Origin: Alphaproteobacteria bacterium UBA6178
GTDB taxonomy: Bacteria > Pseudomonadota > Alphaproteobacteria > Rickettsiales > UBA3002
Assembly (NCBI GenBank): GCA_002422205.1
Contig: DITS01000033.1
Span: 6,396 to 70,395 of the forward strand
Length of the DNA: 64,000 bases
Direction: 5' to 3'
Each line of letters starts with the position of its first letter. Position 1 is the first letter of the stretch. The notes under the pieces are model-generated. The model did no database searches, had not been told where the DNA came from, and worked only from the letters and a program-made list of their open reading frames with translations. Both the position numbers and the translations under genes were made by a program. Below, in pieces: positions 34,403 to 42,021 of the stretch.

Positions 34403-35283
34403 TGAAGGGAAATGGAGCCTTCCATATCACCGCTGTGACAACGGGTACGGATATAGTCTGCCACGCGATGCGATGCCTGTTTGAAAAGTGAGCTGGTCTG
34501 AACAGCCTGAGCGTAATTCGTATTGGGGTTATCAAAGAAGAATAACATCTTATAGGATTCCGCATGTCCGGGTAAGGCGGAATGGATATAGGCTTGCTGG
34601 GTAATGCCGGTAGTATTGCCCAGGGTGTAAGTCAATGCCTCGTGTAATAGCCAGAATGCCTTATTTAATATCGTTGGATCCATGGGTAAGTGGTCTAACG
34701 GTACGGCGATGCATAATTGATGTGCTGCGAATTGGGGCGTGACGGCTAAATCAGGGGCCGCTACTTCCAGTTTTTCGATCGGAAGATATTGCAGGCGCGC
34801 ATAAAGCTCCGTTGTAACTGCCTGCAACGTTACCCGTTCTTGATCAGCCGTGGTGGTGGCAAAATTATTCAGCCGCTGCATTGTTGAGCGTGTTGATGGT
34901 TGGGACTTTATCGCGGCTAAACGTTCAATAATCTGAGGTATATACTGGCAGAAATTTATAATCTGCATCGGGTTTGCAGGATCAAAATATAAGCGAACAT
35001 GGTGATTATTTTCAGTATCGCTTTCTATGGTAACGGCATGCAATAAATCGGGACGTTCAGCGGAAATAGCCTGATTGAGGATTTCATTGAGTTCACTCTC
35101 CTGATCAGAGGATAAGGCATGTGGCAGACGATAATCATGCAAAATTTGTCCTTTCGCTGTGACGATATGAGAGTGGGTTTGCCATGTCTTACAAATGGCA
35201 ATGGCAAGATCAACCATATTATCAGCAGAATTGCTCGTCACATTGATTTCGGTATTGGGTTTTTTATCGGATGCGTCAGTCAT
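34399..35283 (-). CDS. Orphan protein, second of a paralogous pair
   Basis: 294 residues, not recognised. Two repeated halves are visible: H-D-Y-R-L-P-H-A-L near residue 50 and L-C-I-A-V-P-L-D-H-L-P-M-D-P-T-I-L-N-K-A-F near 190, each a strand, a proline and a long helix. The same arrangement occurs in the gene before it, indicating both tandem duplication and internal duplication. No signal peptide or membrane segment is present. It starts 17 bases after the stop of its paralogue. Confidence 0.68.
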   Translation of the reverse strand: MTDASDKKPNTEINVTSNSADNMVDLAIAICKTWQTHSHIVTAKGQILHDYRLPHALSSDQESELNEILNQAISAERPDLLHAVTIESDTENNHHVRLYFDPANPMQIINFCQYIPQIIERLAAIKSQPSTRSTMQRLNNFATTTADQERVTLQAVTTELYARLQYLPIEKLEVAAPDLAVTPQFAAHQLCIAVPLDHLPMDPTILNKAFWLLHEALTYTLGNTTGITQQAYIHSALPGHAESYKMLFFFDNPNTNYAQAVQTSSLFKQASHRVADYIRTRCHSGDMEGSISLH

Positions 35284-35300
35284 ATCTTTTCTAAACTAAT

Positions 35301-36197
35301 TTAATGGGTGAGGGCGGACTGCATGTGCTCATCTTTATTCATATATAGCACTTTCCGCATGTATGTGCGGATTGACCGCGCGTTGTCCTGTATTTCTTTT
35401 CCTAATATTTCAGCGGCATGGCGATCATATTCATATTCGTTGGGTTTATGCGGATTGCACGCACGGATTTGAAAAACTAATTGTGGCGGGGTGCCGGTTT
35501 TAGGGTTGCCGGATGTGCTGGCAACCCTTTTATCCAGTTGCATGATATTGCTACCCAAAACACCGTGCAGGCTATTAAAGGCTAAATTCAGGCTACCATC
35601 TAATATTTTCTCATCACTGGTCAGTTTCTCGAGCGGAATTCTGATGGTGAAAGACTGAGTGGGCGACACTGCGGCAGACTGCTTAACAGATTGCTCGATG
35701 CAGGCGGTTTTTAACTCGTCGATTATGGTTAAAGTGTTGATATGCAGTTTATTTATAGTGATTTGTGAGTGGTGGGGCCTATAATCATCCAGCCGATGCC
35801 AGGCATGCTTGCCTTCGGTGAGGGGTGGGGGCAATAAATCACGCAAATAAGACTTGATATCAGCAAGTGATTGCGCAACCGAAGTGGCGTCTGGTGTGAT
35901 ATGCAGCGTAAAATATTGCTTCTTATCTTTTCCTTCTCCGCTTCGATGCGTGACGGTGAGTGGTAGATGCAATGATTCAAAAGACTCATTTAAAAGCCCC
36001 GCAATGGATGGGGACTCCTGTGCTGTAACATTCAGCGGTAATTCCCAATCAACGGCGTGGTTAGGGGATTGATCCTTGGCCATGACTCGCCAATCGGTAC
36101 AGAGGCTCATTGCGGAATACAGCATGTGGGTAATGTTGGATGCTGATGCCGAGCCATATACGGTTAAGGACGGGGTGTTAGCGTTGTCTAATGGCAT
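35301..36197 (-). CDS. Orphan protein, first of a paralogous pair, 11-bp-repeat regulon
   Basis: 298 residues, not recognised. Repeated units are D-W-E-L-P-L-N-V-T...L-L-N-E-S-F-E-S-L-H and F-T-I-R-I-P-L-E-K-L-T...L-N-L-A-F-N-S-L-H. The frame is open to 36509, but that part overlaps the divergent amidase and the operator, so the Met at 36197 is used; its ribosome-binding site is weak. It heads a two-gene operon controlled by the operator at 36258. Confidence 0.68.
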   Translation of the reverse strand: MPLDNANTPSLTVYGSASASNITHMLYSAMSLCTDWRVMAKDQSPNHAVDWELPLNVTAQESPSIAGLLNESFESLHLPLTVTHRSGEGKDKKQYFTLHITPDATSVAQSLADIKSYLRDLLPPPLTEGKHAWHRLDDYRPHHSQITINKLHINTLTIIDELKTACIEQSVKQSAAVSPTQSFTIRIPLEKLTSDEKILDGSLNLAFNSLHGVLGSNIMQLDKRVASTSGNPKTGTPPQLVFQIRACNPHKPNEYEYDRHAAEILGKEIQDNARSIRTYMRKVLYMNKDEHMQSALTH

Positions 36198-36257
36198 AAA
36201 TCGTGTTTTCTCTTTTATGGCGGGGTGATGAGTAGTATAGGTATGTACAGGGAAGTT

Positions 36258-36275
36258 ATGACAGTTTCGTGACAA
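36258..36275 (-). promoter_or_regulatory. Pho-box-like operator with -10
   Basis: Toward the 35301 orphan: TTGTCAC-GAAA-CTGTCAT, then 10 bp and TACATA (36242-36247). Another ATGTCAT lies in phase two periods upstream (36291-36297) and includes the amidase start codon. Confidence 0.78.
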
Positions 36276-36290
36276 AGCAGGGATATTCCG

Positions 36291-37028
36291 ATGACATTGC
36301 CAGCGTTTATCCCGTGTCCTTCGCCTAATTTCGATGGGAGAGGCGACGCGCCGATTGAAAAGCTGGTGCTGCATTATACGGGCATGCCCAGCGGTGCAGA
36401 GGCGATAGCGCGACTTTGTGATGCAAAGGCCGAAGTATCTGCGCATTATGTGGTAGAAGAAGACGGGCGGATTTTTCAGCTGGTGGATGAAAAAGAGCGG
36501 GCGTGGCATGCGGGCATTGCCTTCTGGCGCGGCTGCCGCGACATTAATGCGCGCTCAATTGGCATTGAAATTGTTAATCCGGGGCATGAATGGGGCTATC
36601 GCCCGTTCCCTGAGGCGCAAATGCACTCGGTGCTGGCGCTGTGTCAGGATATCTTTGCGCGACACCCAACGATTATACCGCGTAGTGTGGTGGGGCATTC
36701 GGATGTGGCCTTCCGACGCAAGACAGACCCGGGTGAGCTGTTTGACTGGCGCTGGCTGGCCGCCCATGGGGTGGGGCTGTGGCATGGCGATCCGCCGCCC
36801 AAAGAGGTGCATCATACCCTGCAACGCGCCGATGCGGGCGAAGCGATACGGCAAATGCAGGAAATGCTGGTATTTTATGGCTATGGCATGCCGGTGGACG
36901 GAATCTATTGTGATGTGACCGAGCTGTGTGTGCAGGCGTTTCAGCGGCATTTTCGCCCCTTGCGCATTGACGGGAAGTGGGATGGTGACTGCGCGGCCAG
37001 ACTTGAACATTTGTTAAAACTGCTGTAA
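36291..37028 (+). CDS. N-acetylmuramoyl-L-alanine amidase (AmiD/AmpD type) with peptidoglycan-binding tail
   Basis: 245 residues. The amidase_2 domain has Zn ligands and catalytic residues at His28 (V-L-H-Y-T-G), Glu93 (S-I-G-I-E-I-V-N), His136 (V-G-H-S-D-V-A) and Asp146 (K-T-D-P-G). The last 65 residues form a helical peptidoglycan-binding domain (I-R-Q-M-Q-E-M-L...A-V-Q-A-F-Q-R-H-F). It cleaves the amide between MurNAc and the stem peptide. I see no signal peptide, so it may act in cytoplasmic muropeptide recycling. Confidence 0.88.
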   Translation: MTLPAFIPCPSPNFDGRGDAPIEKLVLHYTGMPSGAEAIARLCDAKAEVSAHYVVEEDGRIFQLVDEKERAWHAGIAFWRGCRDINARSIGIEIVNPGHEWGYRPFPEAQMHSVLALCQDIFARHPTIIPRSVVGHSDVAFRRKTDPGELFDWRWLAAHGVGLWHGDPPPKEVHHTLQRADAGEAIRQMQEMLVFYGYGMPVDGIYCDVTELCVQAFQRHFRPLRIDGKWDGDCAARLEHLLKLL

Positions 37029-37035
37029 TCAGGCC

Positions 37036-37504
37036 GGACCAGAGGGTCGGATGGCTGCGGGAGGAAACTTCCGAGGAAAGTCCGGGCTCCACGTAGCAGG
37101 ATGGCGGGTAACACCCGCCCGGAGCAATCCGAGGGAAAGTGCAACAGAGAGTAGGTTTCCTTTTTTGTTGTTTCCCGCTTCGGTCTACTGACCGCCGCGA
37201 TGAAACAGGCTCAAGGCTGGGTTGCGCATCTGCGCTCCCTTCTTGTTCCCCGTAAGGGCATTAAGGGTAAAAGTGAAAGGGTGCGGTAAGAGCGCACCGC
37301 GCATCTGGTAACAGATGTGGCATGGTAAACCCCATCCGGAGCAAGACCAAATAGGGGCTGGCAGTCTCATTCGTGAGGCTTCGTGTGCTGCGCACGGTGT
37401 ATCAGCCCGGGTAGGTTGCTAGAGGCGGCGGGTAATCGCCGTTCGAGATGAATAGTCATCACCGCGCAAGCGGGACAGAACCCGGCTTACAGACCCTCTG
37501 GTGA
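37036..37504 (+). ncRNA. rnpB: RNase P RNA, bacterial class A
   Basis: Catalytic RNA that matures tRNA 5' ends. The P1 helix is exact: ACCAGAGGGTC (37038-37048) pairs with GACCCTCTGGT (37492-37502). Conserved blocks are present in order: GAGGAAAGTCCGGGCTCC, GCAACAGAGAG, GGGTGCGGTAAGAGCGCACC, GGTAAACCCC, AGACCAAATAGGGG, AGATGAATAG and ACAGAACCCGGCTTA. At about 467 nt it is longer than usual; the extra length is between GCAACAGAGAG and the GTGAAAGGGTGCGG block (P12 region). A T-run follows P1. Confidence 0.95.
37160..37215. repeat. Repeat-like insert in the P12 region of rnpB (family E)
   Basis: TTTTTTGTTGTTTCCCGC, then TTCGGTCTACTGACCGC and GATGAAAC, closely resembles the intergenic sequence at 37508-37550 just after rnpB. 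Shorter relatives lie near 37580 and 37712. Confidence 0.6.
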
Positions 37505-37740
37505 GGATTTTTGTGTTTGCTCCTGCTTCGGGCTACTGCCCTTCGCAATGAACCTAACGCCTTCGGCGACTGAAGGCTCGGTCTGCTGACCTCGCTCTTT
37601 ATTCTTCTGTCATGCTGCGGGGCGCGGAGCGTCAGCGCAGCATCTCGCTCCACCTCATGATATCCTGCGCTCTTGCTGTGCAAGCCGCAGGATGACTACC
37701 TTGGGGTTGGGCTTGGTCTACTGACCTCGTGTTATTGAAT
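37505..37740. repeat. Repeat-rich region after rnpB
   Basis: Family E hairpins (CTTCGGGCTACTGCCC; CGGTCTGCTGACC; TGGTCTACTGACC), a GCTGCGGGGCG...CAGCGCAGC palindrome, and a family D palindrome (37661-37695) fill the interval. No gene is seen. Confidence 0.7.
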
Positions 37741-37753
37741 TAGGCTTGGCCGT

Positions 37754-38045
37754 CTAGAGTTGTGGGCCACCTTTATTCGTAATCGGGAAAGCATTTAAGT
37801 ACTCTGCCCAGCGATTAACTGGCATGCCGTTATTGGTATCCGGATGTATAGGTGCTTCGCCTTCATTATGTGTAAAGGTAGGGCCTTTGGGGGTGTAGTC
37901 AGGAATATCCGAGCCGGGCGAAGGGCCATGGGAAGCGGCATTCTCGCGTACAGCATCTGTCAATGGAGGTATGCCGCTAACACGTGGTCCATGCAATAAG
38001 ATGCTCCGAAGGTGGAAGCGTAATTAAGGTCGAAGGCTTACTCAT
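37754..38045 (-). pseudogene. Orphan regulon gene, apparently frameshifted
   Basis: A well-placed operator and -10 (38093-38126) lead to ATG at 38045 (M-S-K-P-S-T-L-I-T-L-P-P-S-E-H), whose frame stops after about 22 codons. The 80-residue frame ending at 37754 (G-P-R-V-S-G-I-P-P-L...N-R-W-A-E-Y-L-N-A-F) has no ATG, only a TTG near 37996. A one-base shift near 37995-38005 would join them into one protein of about 96 residues. Alternatively the downstream frame starts at TTG, using the CCTTCGGAGC leader shared with the 12948 orphan. The product is not recognised. Confidence 0.5.
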
Positions 38046-38108
38046 AGTTTTCTCTCATTTCTCTCGGTTGGCTGATCTGTATAGGGCCTTCACATATAGC
38101 ATCCCAAT

Positions 38109-38126
38109 ATGACGATTTGATGATGA
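38109..38126 (-). promoter_or_regulatory. Pho-box-like operator with -10
   Basis: TCATCAT-CAAA-TCGTCAT, then 10 bp and TATATG (38093-38098, reverse strand). It drives the frameshifted orphan unit. Confidence 0.7.
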
Positions 38127-38219
38127 TGAGAGGAAAAATTGGCTTTTTTATCGTTCATCGTGGCGAATTTTTCAGGCAATTCAGTTAGACGCTTAACTCA
38201 TGCACATCCCAAATAATGC

Positions 38220-38283
38220 TTGACTGTACCCAAAATTATACATACCATCCCAATTGTTCCCAAGAAAACCCAAGATCAACCAA
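38220..38283 (+). promoter_or_regulatory. dcw promoter with MraZ-type operator repeats
   Basis: TTGACT (38220-38225), 17 bp, TACCAT (38243-38248). CCCAA (TTGGG on the other strand) recurs at 38229, 38249, 38259, 38269 and, as ACCAA, 38279, all on a 10-bp grid. MraZ represses its own operon by binding TGGG repeats with 10-bp spacing, so this is probably its autoregulatory site. The remaining leader to 38439 shows no other gene. Confidence 0.75.
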
Positions 38284-38439
38284 ATGGGAACCTTGAGGCA
38301 GGCAGTCGCTGGATTGAAAGGGATCGTCCGCCCCATGTTTAAAAAACAACAAGGTTGGTTACGCGTATTTGATAGGGGATGGGTGTTGCTCATCCCCGTC
38401 GCGTCAGCCGCCGCAGGTGAGGACGGGTGGATTTGTGTG

Positions 38440-38907
38440 ATGGCGCTGTTTCTGTCCACATATGAGAAAAAGATCGACAAGAAGGGGCGGGTGTCCGTTC
38501 CGGTGTCGTTTCGCGGCGCGTTGGCAGGGCAGAATTTTAACGGCGTCATTGTGTATGCGTCGTTTATCCATTCCTGCATTGAGGCGTGCGGCATGGATCG
38601 GATCGAGAAGCTCTATGAGCAGATCGAAACACTGGACCCGTTCTCGGAAGAGCGCGACGCGTTTGCGACGGCGATTCTGGGCGGTAGTCAGCAGTTGGCA
38701 TTTGACGGCGAAGGCCGTGTGAGTTTGCCAGAAGAGCTGATGAAGGAAGCGGGGATTGAAGAAGGTTGCGTGTTTGTGGGAAAAGGCGCGACATTTGAGA
38801 TTTGGGAGCCGAAGGCATTTGCGACCTATGAGGCTGAGTCGCGGAAGCTGGCAAAAGAAAAGCGCCTGGCGCTGCGCTCGGATTCGATGCGCGGAGGCGC
38901 GGCATGA
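38440..38907 (+). CDS. mraZ: Transcriptional regulator MraZ
   Basis: 155 residues with two SpoVT/AbrB-like swapped-hairpin repeats: F-L-S-T-Y-E-K-K-I-D-K-K-G-R-V-S-V-P and Q-L-A-F-D-G-E-G-R-V-S-L-P. It binds the operator repeats upstream and controls the division cluster. The frame is open from 38254, but family members begin at M-A-L-F-L-S, so 38440 (or GTG 38437) is chosen. Its end overlaps rsmH by ATGA. Confidence 0.93.
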   Translation: MALFLSTYEKKIDKKGRVSVPVSFRGALAGQNFNGVIVYASFIHSCIEACGMDRIEKLYEQIETLDPFSEERDAFATAILGGSQQLAFDGEGRVSLPEELMKEAGIEEGCVFVGKGATFEIWEPKAFATYEAESRKLAKEKRLALRSDSMRGGAA

Positions 38908-39872
38908 GCGGGGCGACGGAGACATTGCACAAGCCGGTGATGCTGGCGGAAGTGATGCAGGTGCTGGGACCGCGCGACGGAGAGATATATATTGATGCCA
39001 CATTCGGTGCAGGCGGTTATAGCCGCGCCATGTTGGAATCAGCGGAATGCAGGGTTTACGCGATTGATCGCGACCCTCAGGTGGTTATGCTTGCCGATGC
39101 ACTCGCCCGGGATTTTCCCGGGCGCTTTCTTTTGCTGACGGGGTGTTTTGGTGACATGTTGTCGCTGATGGAAGCCGAAGGCGTTGCGTCGGTGGACGGC
39201 ATTGTGATGGATTTGGGCGTATCGTCGATGCAGATCGACCAGCCGGATCGCGGGTTTTCCTTTCGTTTTGACGGGCCGCTGGATATGCGCATGGGCAGCT
39301 GTACGCTGGATGCGGCGACGCTGGTGAATCATCTGCCCGCCGATGAGCTGGCGGATATACTTTATCAATATGGTGAAGAAAAAGCGTCGCGCAAGATTGC
39401 AGCGGCGATTGTGGCGGCGCGCGAGATTGCGCCGATTGAAACCACGACGCAGCTGGCGGATATTGTGCGCAGTGTGGTGCGTAAAACCGATAAGATCGAT
39501 CCGGCGACGCGGACCTTTCAGGCGCTGCGGATTAAAGTCAATGACGAGCTGGGCGAGATTGAACGCGCGCTGGCGTCGGCGCCGCATTTGCTGCGCCCGG
39601 GTGGACGGTTGATTGCAGTGAGCTTTCACTCATTGGAAGACCGGATTGTGAAGCGGTTTTTGCGCCCGCAATCGAAAGCAATTTCACGGCATGATCCCCA
39701 TTTTATGCTGCAGCAAGAAGAAGCGGTAAACGCTCATTTTGATTTGCCTCAGTCCAAGCCGATACACGCTTCGGATGAGGAAAGCTATGTCAATCCCCGT
39801 GCGCGCTCGGCCAAGTTACGCGTTGCAATCCGCAATGAAGTACCGGTGCTGCATGGGGAGTCGGAGACATGA
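38904..39872 (+). CDS. rsmH: 16S rRNA (cytosine1402-N4)-methyltransferase
   Basis: 322 residues. The start H-K-P-V-M-L-A-E-V, SAM loop D-A-T-F-G-A-G-G-Y-S-R, D-L-G-V-S-S-M-Q-I-D-Q-P-D-R-G-F-S-F-R and S-F-H-S-L-E-D-R-I-V-K are family hallmarks. It modifies the ribosomal P site. ATGA overlaps join it to mraZ before and ftsL after. Confidence 0.96.
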   Translation: MSGATETLHKPVMLAEVMQVLGPRDGEIYIDATFGAGGYSRAMLESAECRVYAIDRDPQVVMLADALARDFPGRFLLLTGCFGDMLSLMEAEGVASVDGIVMDLGVSSMQIDQPDRGFSFRFDGPLDMRMGSCTLDAATLVNHLPADELADILYQYGEEKASRKIAAAIVAAREIAPIETTTQLADIVRSVVRKTDKIDPATRTFQALRIKVNDELGEIERALASAPHLLRPGGRLIAVSFHSLEDRIVKRFLRPQSKAISRHDPHFMLQQEEAVNAHFDLPQSKPIHASDEESYVNPRARSAKLRVAIRNEVPVLHGESET

Positions 39873-40204
39873 CGCGCAAGCTTTCCACAATACATTGGGT
39901 ATTTTTATTTGGGCTGGCGGCGCTTGCACTCTATTTAGTAAAATATCAGGTGCAGGATGTGAAGCGCGAGCTGGTGGGTCTGCGTTATGATTTGCAGCAA
40001 GAACAAGAATCGCTGCGTTTGCTACAGGCGGAATGGGCGTATCTGAACCGGCCTGAGCGGCTGCGCCGTTTGGCGTCGCGCTATTTACAATTACAGCCTT
40101 ATCAGGCCACCCATATTATGGCGATGGAGCAGCTGCCGATGCGTGCGGCAGGGCTTTCGACACCCATTGGATTTGATGCACCGTCTTCAGTGGGGGGGCA
40201 GTAA
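39869..40204 (+). CDS. ftsL: Cell division protein FtsL
   Basis: 111 residues: a short basic N-terminus, one transmembrane helix (V-F-L-F-G-L-A-A-L-A-L-Y-L-V), then a periplasmic coiled coil (V-K-R-E-L...Q-Q-E-Q-E-S-L-R-L-L-Q-A-E-W-A-Y-L-N-R-P-E-R-L). The ending A-E-W-x-x-L-N-x-P-x-R-L is the FtsL signature. With FtsB and FtsQ it activates septal wall synthesis by FtsW-FtsI. It overlaps both neighbours. Confidence 0.93.
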   Translation: MTRKLSTIHWVFLFGLAALALYLVKYQVQDVKRELVGLRYDLQQEQESLRLLQAEWAYLNRPERLRRLASRYLQLQPYQATHIMAMEQLPMRAAGLSTPIGFDAPSSVGGQ

Positions 40205-42021
40205 TGTCGCGCCGCATGTATCGCCATACCCGCCGTCCTGCTGCCCGCGTGATCAAGCGCGAAAGTAAAATGCTGCATGTGATGGAGCAAAGCCAGATTC
40301 GGGTGTTTACGATTCTGGTGGGGTTTGGGTTTTGCTTTTTGGTGCTGTCGTTGCGGTTGATTGAGGTAAGCCTTGTGGGTGGCGGCGAACTGCCCTTTAA
40401 GCGGTTGGTGACGGAACCGCAGCTGATGTTGCAGGCGGAAGAAAAGCGCGATGACAAACCGGTGTTGCCAGCAAAAATATTGCGCGGTGATGTGGTGGAT
40501 CGTAATGGTATGTTGCTGGCCACTAATGTGCGTTCGGCATCACTCGCGGCTAACCCGACATTGATTCGTCAGCCGGCCAAAGTCGCGCGTGATTTAGCGT
40601 CGGTTTTAAGCGGGGTGAATGAACAGGAATTGCTGCGCAAACTGGAGCAGAAAAACAGCAAATTTGCGTATGTCAAACGTCACTTAACGCCACGCGAGCA
40701 AGAGCGGGTGAATGCGCTGGGAGTACCGGGTTTATTCTTTGAAGACAGTGTGCGGCGCGTGTACCCGTTTGGTGCGCTGGGCTCGCATGTGGTGGGGTAT
40801 GTCGATGTCGATAATAATGGCATTTCGGGCATTGAAAAACAGTTTGATGCACAGCTGGCGCGCAGTCTGGATAGCAATCCGGTGACCCTGTCGCTGGATA
40901 TCCGCCTGCAATCGATTATGGCGGAAGAAATTCAAAAGGGCATGGATGAATTTAAAAGTATCGGCGGCGCGGGGCTGATTATGGATATTGCCTCGGGTGA
41001 GATGCTGTCGATGGTGAGTTTGCCCAGCTTTGATCCCCATGATGCGGGGCATGCTTCGGCGGATAGTAAGTTTAATCGCGTGTCGCTGGGCGCGTATGAG
41101 ATGGGCTCGACCTTTAAGAGCTTTACGGCGGCTATGGCGCTGGAGAAGGGCGTGGTGGGCATGCGTGACGGCTATGATGCGAGCAGCCCGATTCGCAGCG
41201 CCGGTTATACGATCAATGATTCGCACCCTTATTATCGGTGGCTGAGCGTGCCGGAGATTTTTGCGTATTCGTCGAATATCGGCACGGTGAAAATGGCAAT
41301 GGATGTGGGCACATCCTATCAGAAACGCTTTCTGGGTAATCTGGGGATGATGCGGCCTGTGGACATAGAATTGCCCGAGCGGGCGCAACCTTTGTCACCG
41401 GCTGACTGGCGGCCAATCAACAGCATGACGATTTCGTACGGGCACGGTATTTCGGTGTCGCCTTTGCATCTGGCGCAAGGGATTTCGACGATGGTCAATG
41501 GTGGGTATAAAACGTCGATGACATTGCTGAAAGATGGCAATAAAGACAAAGGAAAAGGTGAGCGTATCATTAAGGAAGAGACATCCTTTCAGATGCGTAA
41601 GCTGATGCAGTATGTGGTGGAATATGGTACCGCCAAAAAGGCCAATGTCGCGGGCTACCAGATGGGCGGTAAAACCGGCACAGCAGAGAAGGTGGTCAAC
41701 GGGCGTTACAAGGATAAAGCCAAGCTGGCGATCTTTGTCGGGGCATTTCCGATTCAGGACCCGCGCTATCTGATTTTTGTGATGATTGATGAGCCGCAGG
41801 GCAATAAGAGCACCTTTGGCTATGCGACCGGTGGTTGGGTGTCGGCACCGGTGGTGTCCAATATTGTGTCGCGCATGGGGCCACTGATGGGGCTGGAGCC
41901 GGTGTTCTCCGAGCCGGACCCACAAGAAAAAGCCTTCTGGCAAACCGCAGAACAACGCAACCGCGATGCGCGTGAGCGACGCTTTAATCCGGGGAGGGAT
42001 GTGCATGCAGTCTCTTACTGA
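40204..42021 (+). CDS. ftsI: Septal peptidoglycan transpeptidase FtsI (PBP3)
   Basis: 605 residues: an N-terminal transmembrane helix (about 35-55), pedestal domain with R-G-D-V-V-D-R-N-G, and a transpeptidase domain with Ser302 in G-S-T-F-K, Y-S-S-N and G-K-T-G-T-A-E-K. It cross-links septal peptidoglycan in the periplasm. It begins within the ftsL stop (TAATG). The length is normal and no catalytic residue is missing. Confidence 0.96.
   Translation: MSRRMYRHTRRPAARVIKRESKMLHVMEQSQIRVFTILVGFGFCFLVLSLRLIEVSLVGGGELPFKRLVTEPQLMLQAEEKRDDKPVLPAKILRGDVVDRNGMLLATNVRSASLAANPTLIRQPAKVARDLASVLSGVNEQELLRKLEQKNSKFAYVKRHLTPREQERVNALGVPGLFFEDSVRRVYPFGALGSHVVGYVDVDNNGISGIEKQFDAQLARSLDSNPVTLSLDIRLQSIMAEEIQKGMDEFKSIGGAGLIMDIASGEMLSMVSLPSFDPHDAGHASADSKFNRVSLGAYEMGSTFKSFTAAMALEKGVVGMRDGYDASSPIRSAGYTINDSHPYYRWLSVPEIFAYSSNIGTVKMAMDVGTSYQKRFLGNLGMMRPVDIELPERAQPLSPADWRPINSMTISYGHGISVSPLHLAQGISTMVNGGYKTSMTLLKDGNKDKGKGERIIKEETSFQMRKLMQYVVEYGTAKKANVAGYQMGGKTGTAEKVVNGRYKDKAKLAIFVGAFPIQDPRYLIFVMIDEPQGNKSTFGYATGGWVSAPVVSNIVSRMGPLMGLEPVFSEPDPQEKAFWQTAEQRNRDARERRFNPGRDVHAVSY

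Noticed and set aside
37185..37683. Small reverse-strand frames across rnpB and the repeats after it
   Set aside because: The region is explained by the RNase P RNA and palindromic repeats; no ribosome-binding sites are seen.
38254..38439. N-terminal extension of MraZ (62 codons)
   Set aside because: It lies across the operator repeats and leader; family members begin at 38440.
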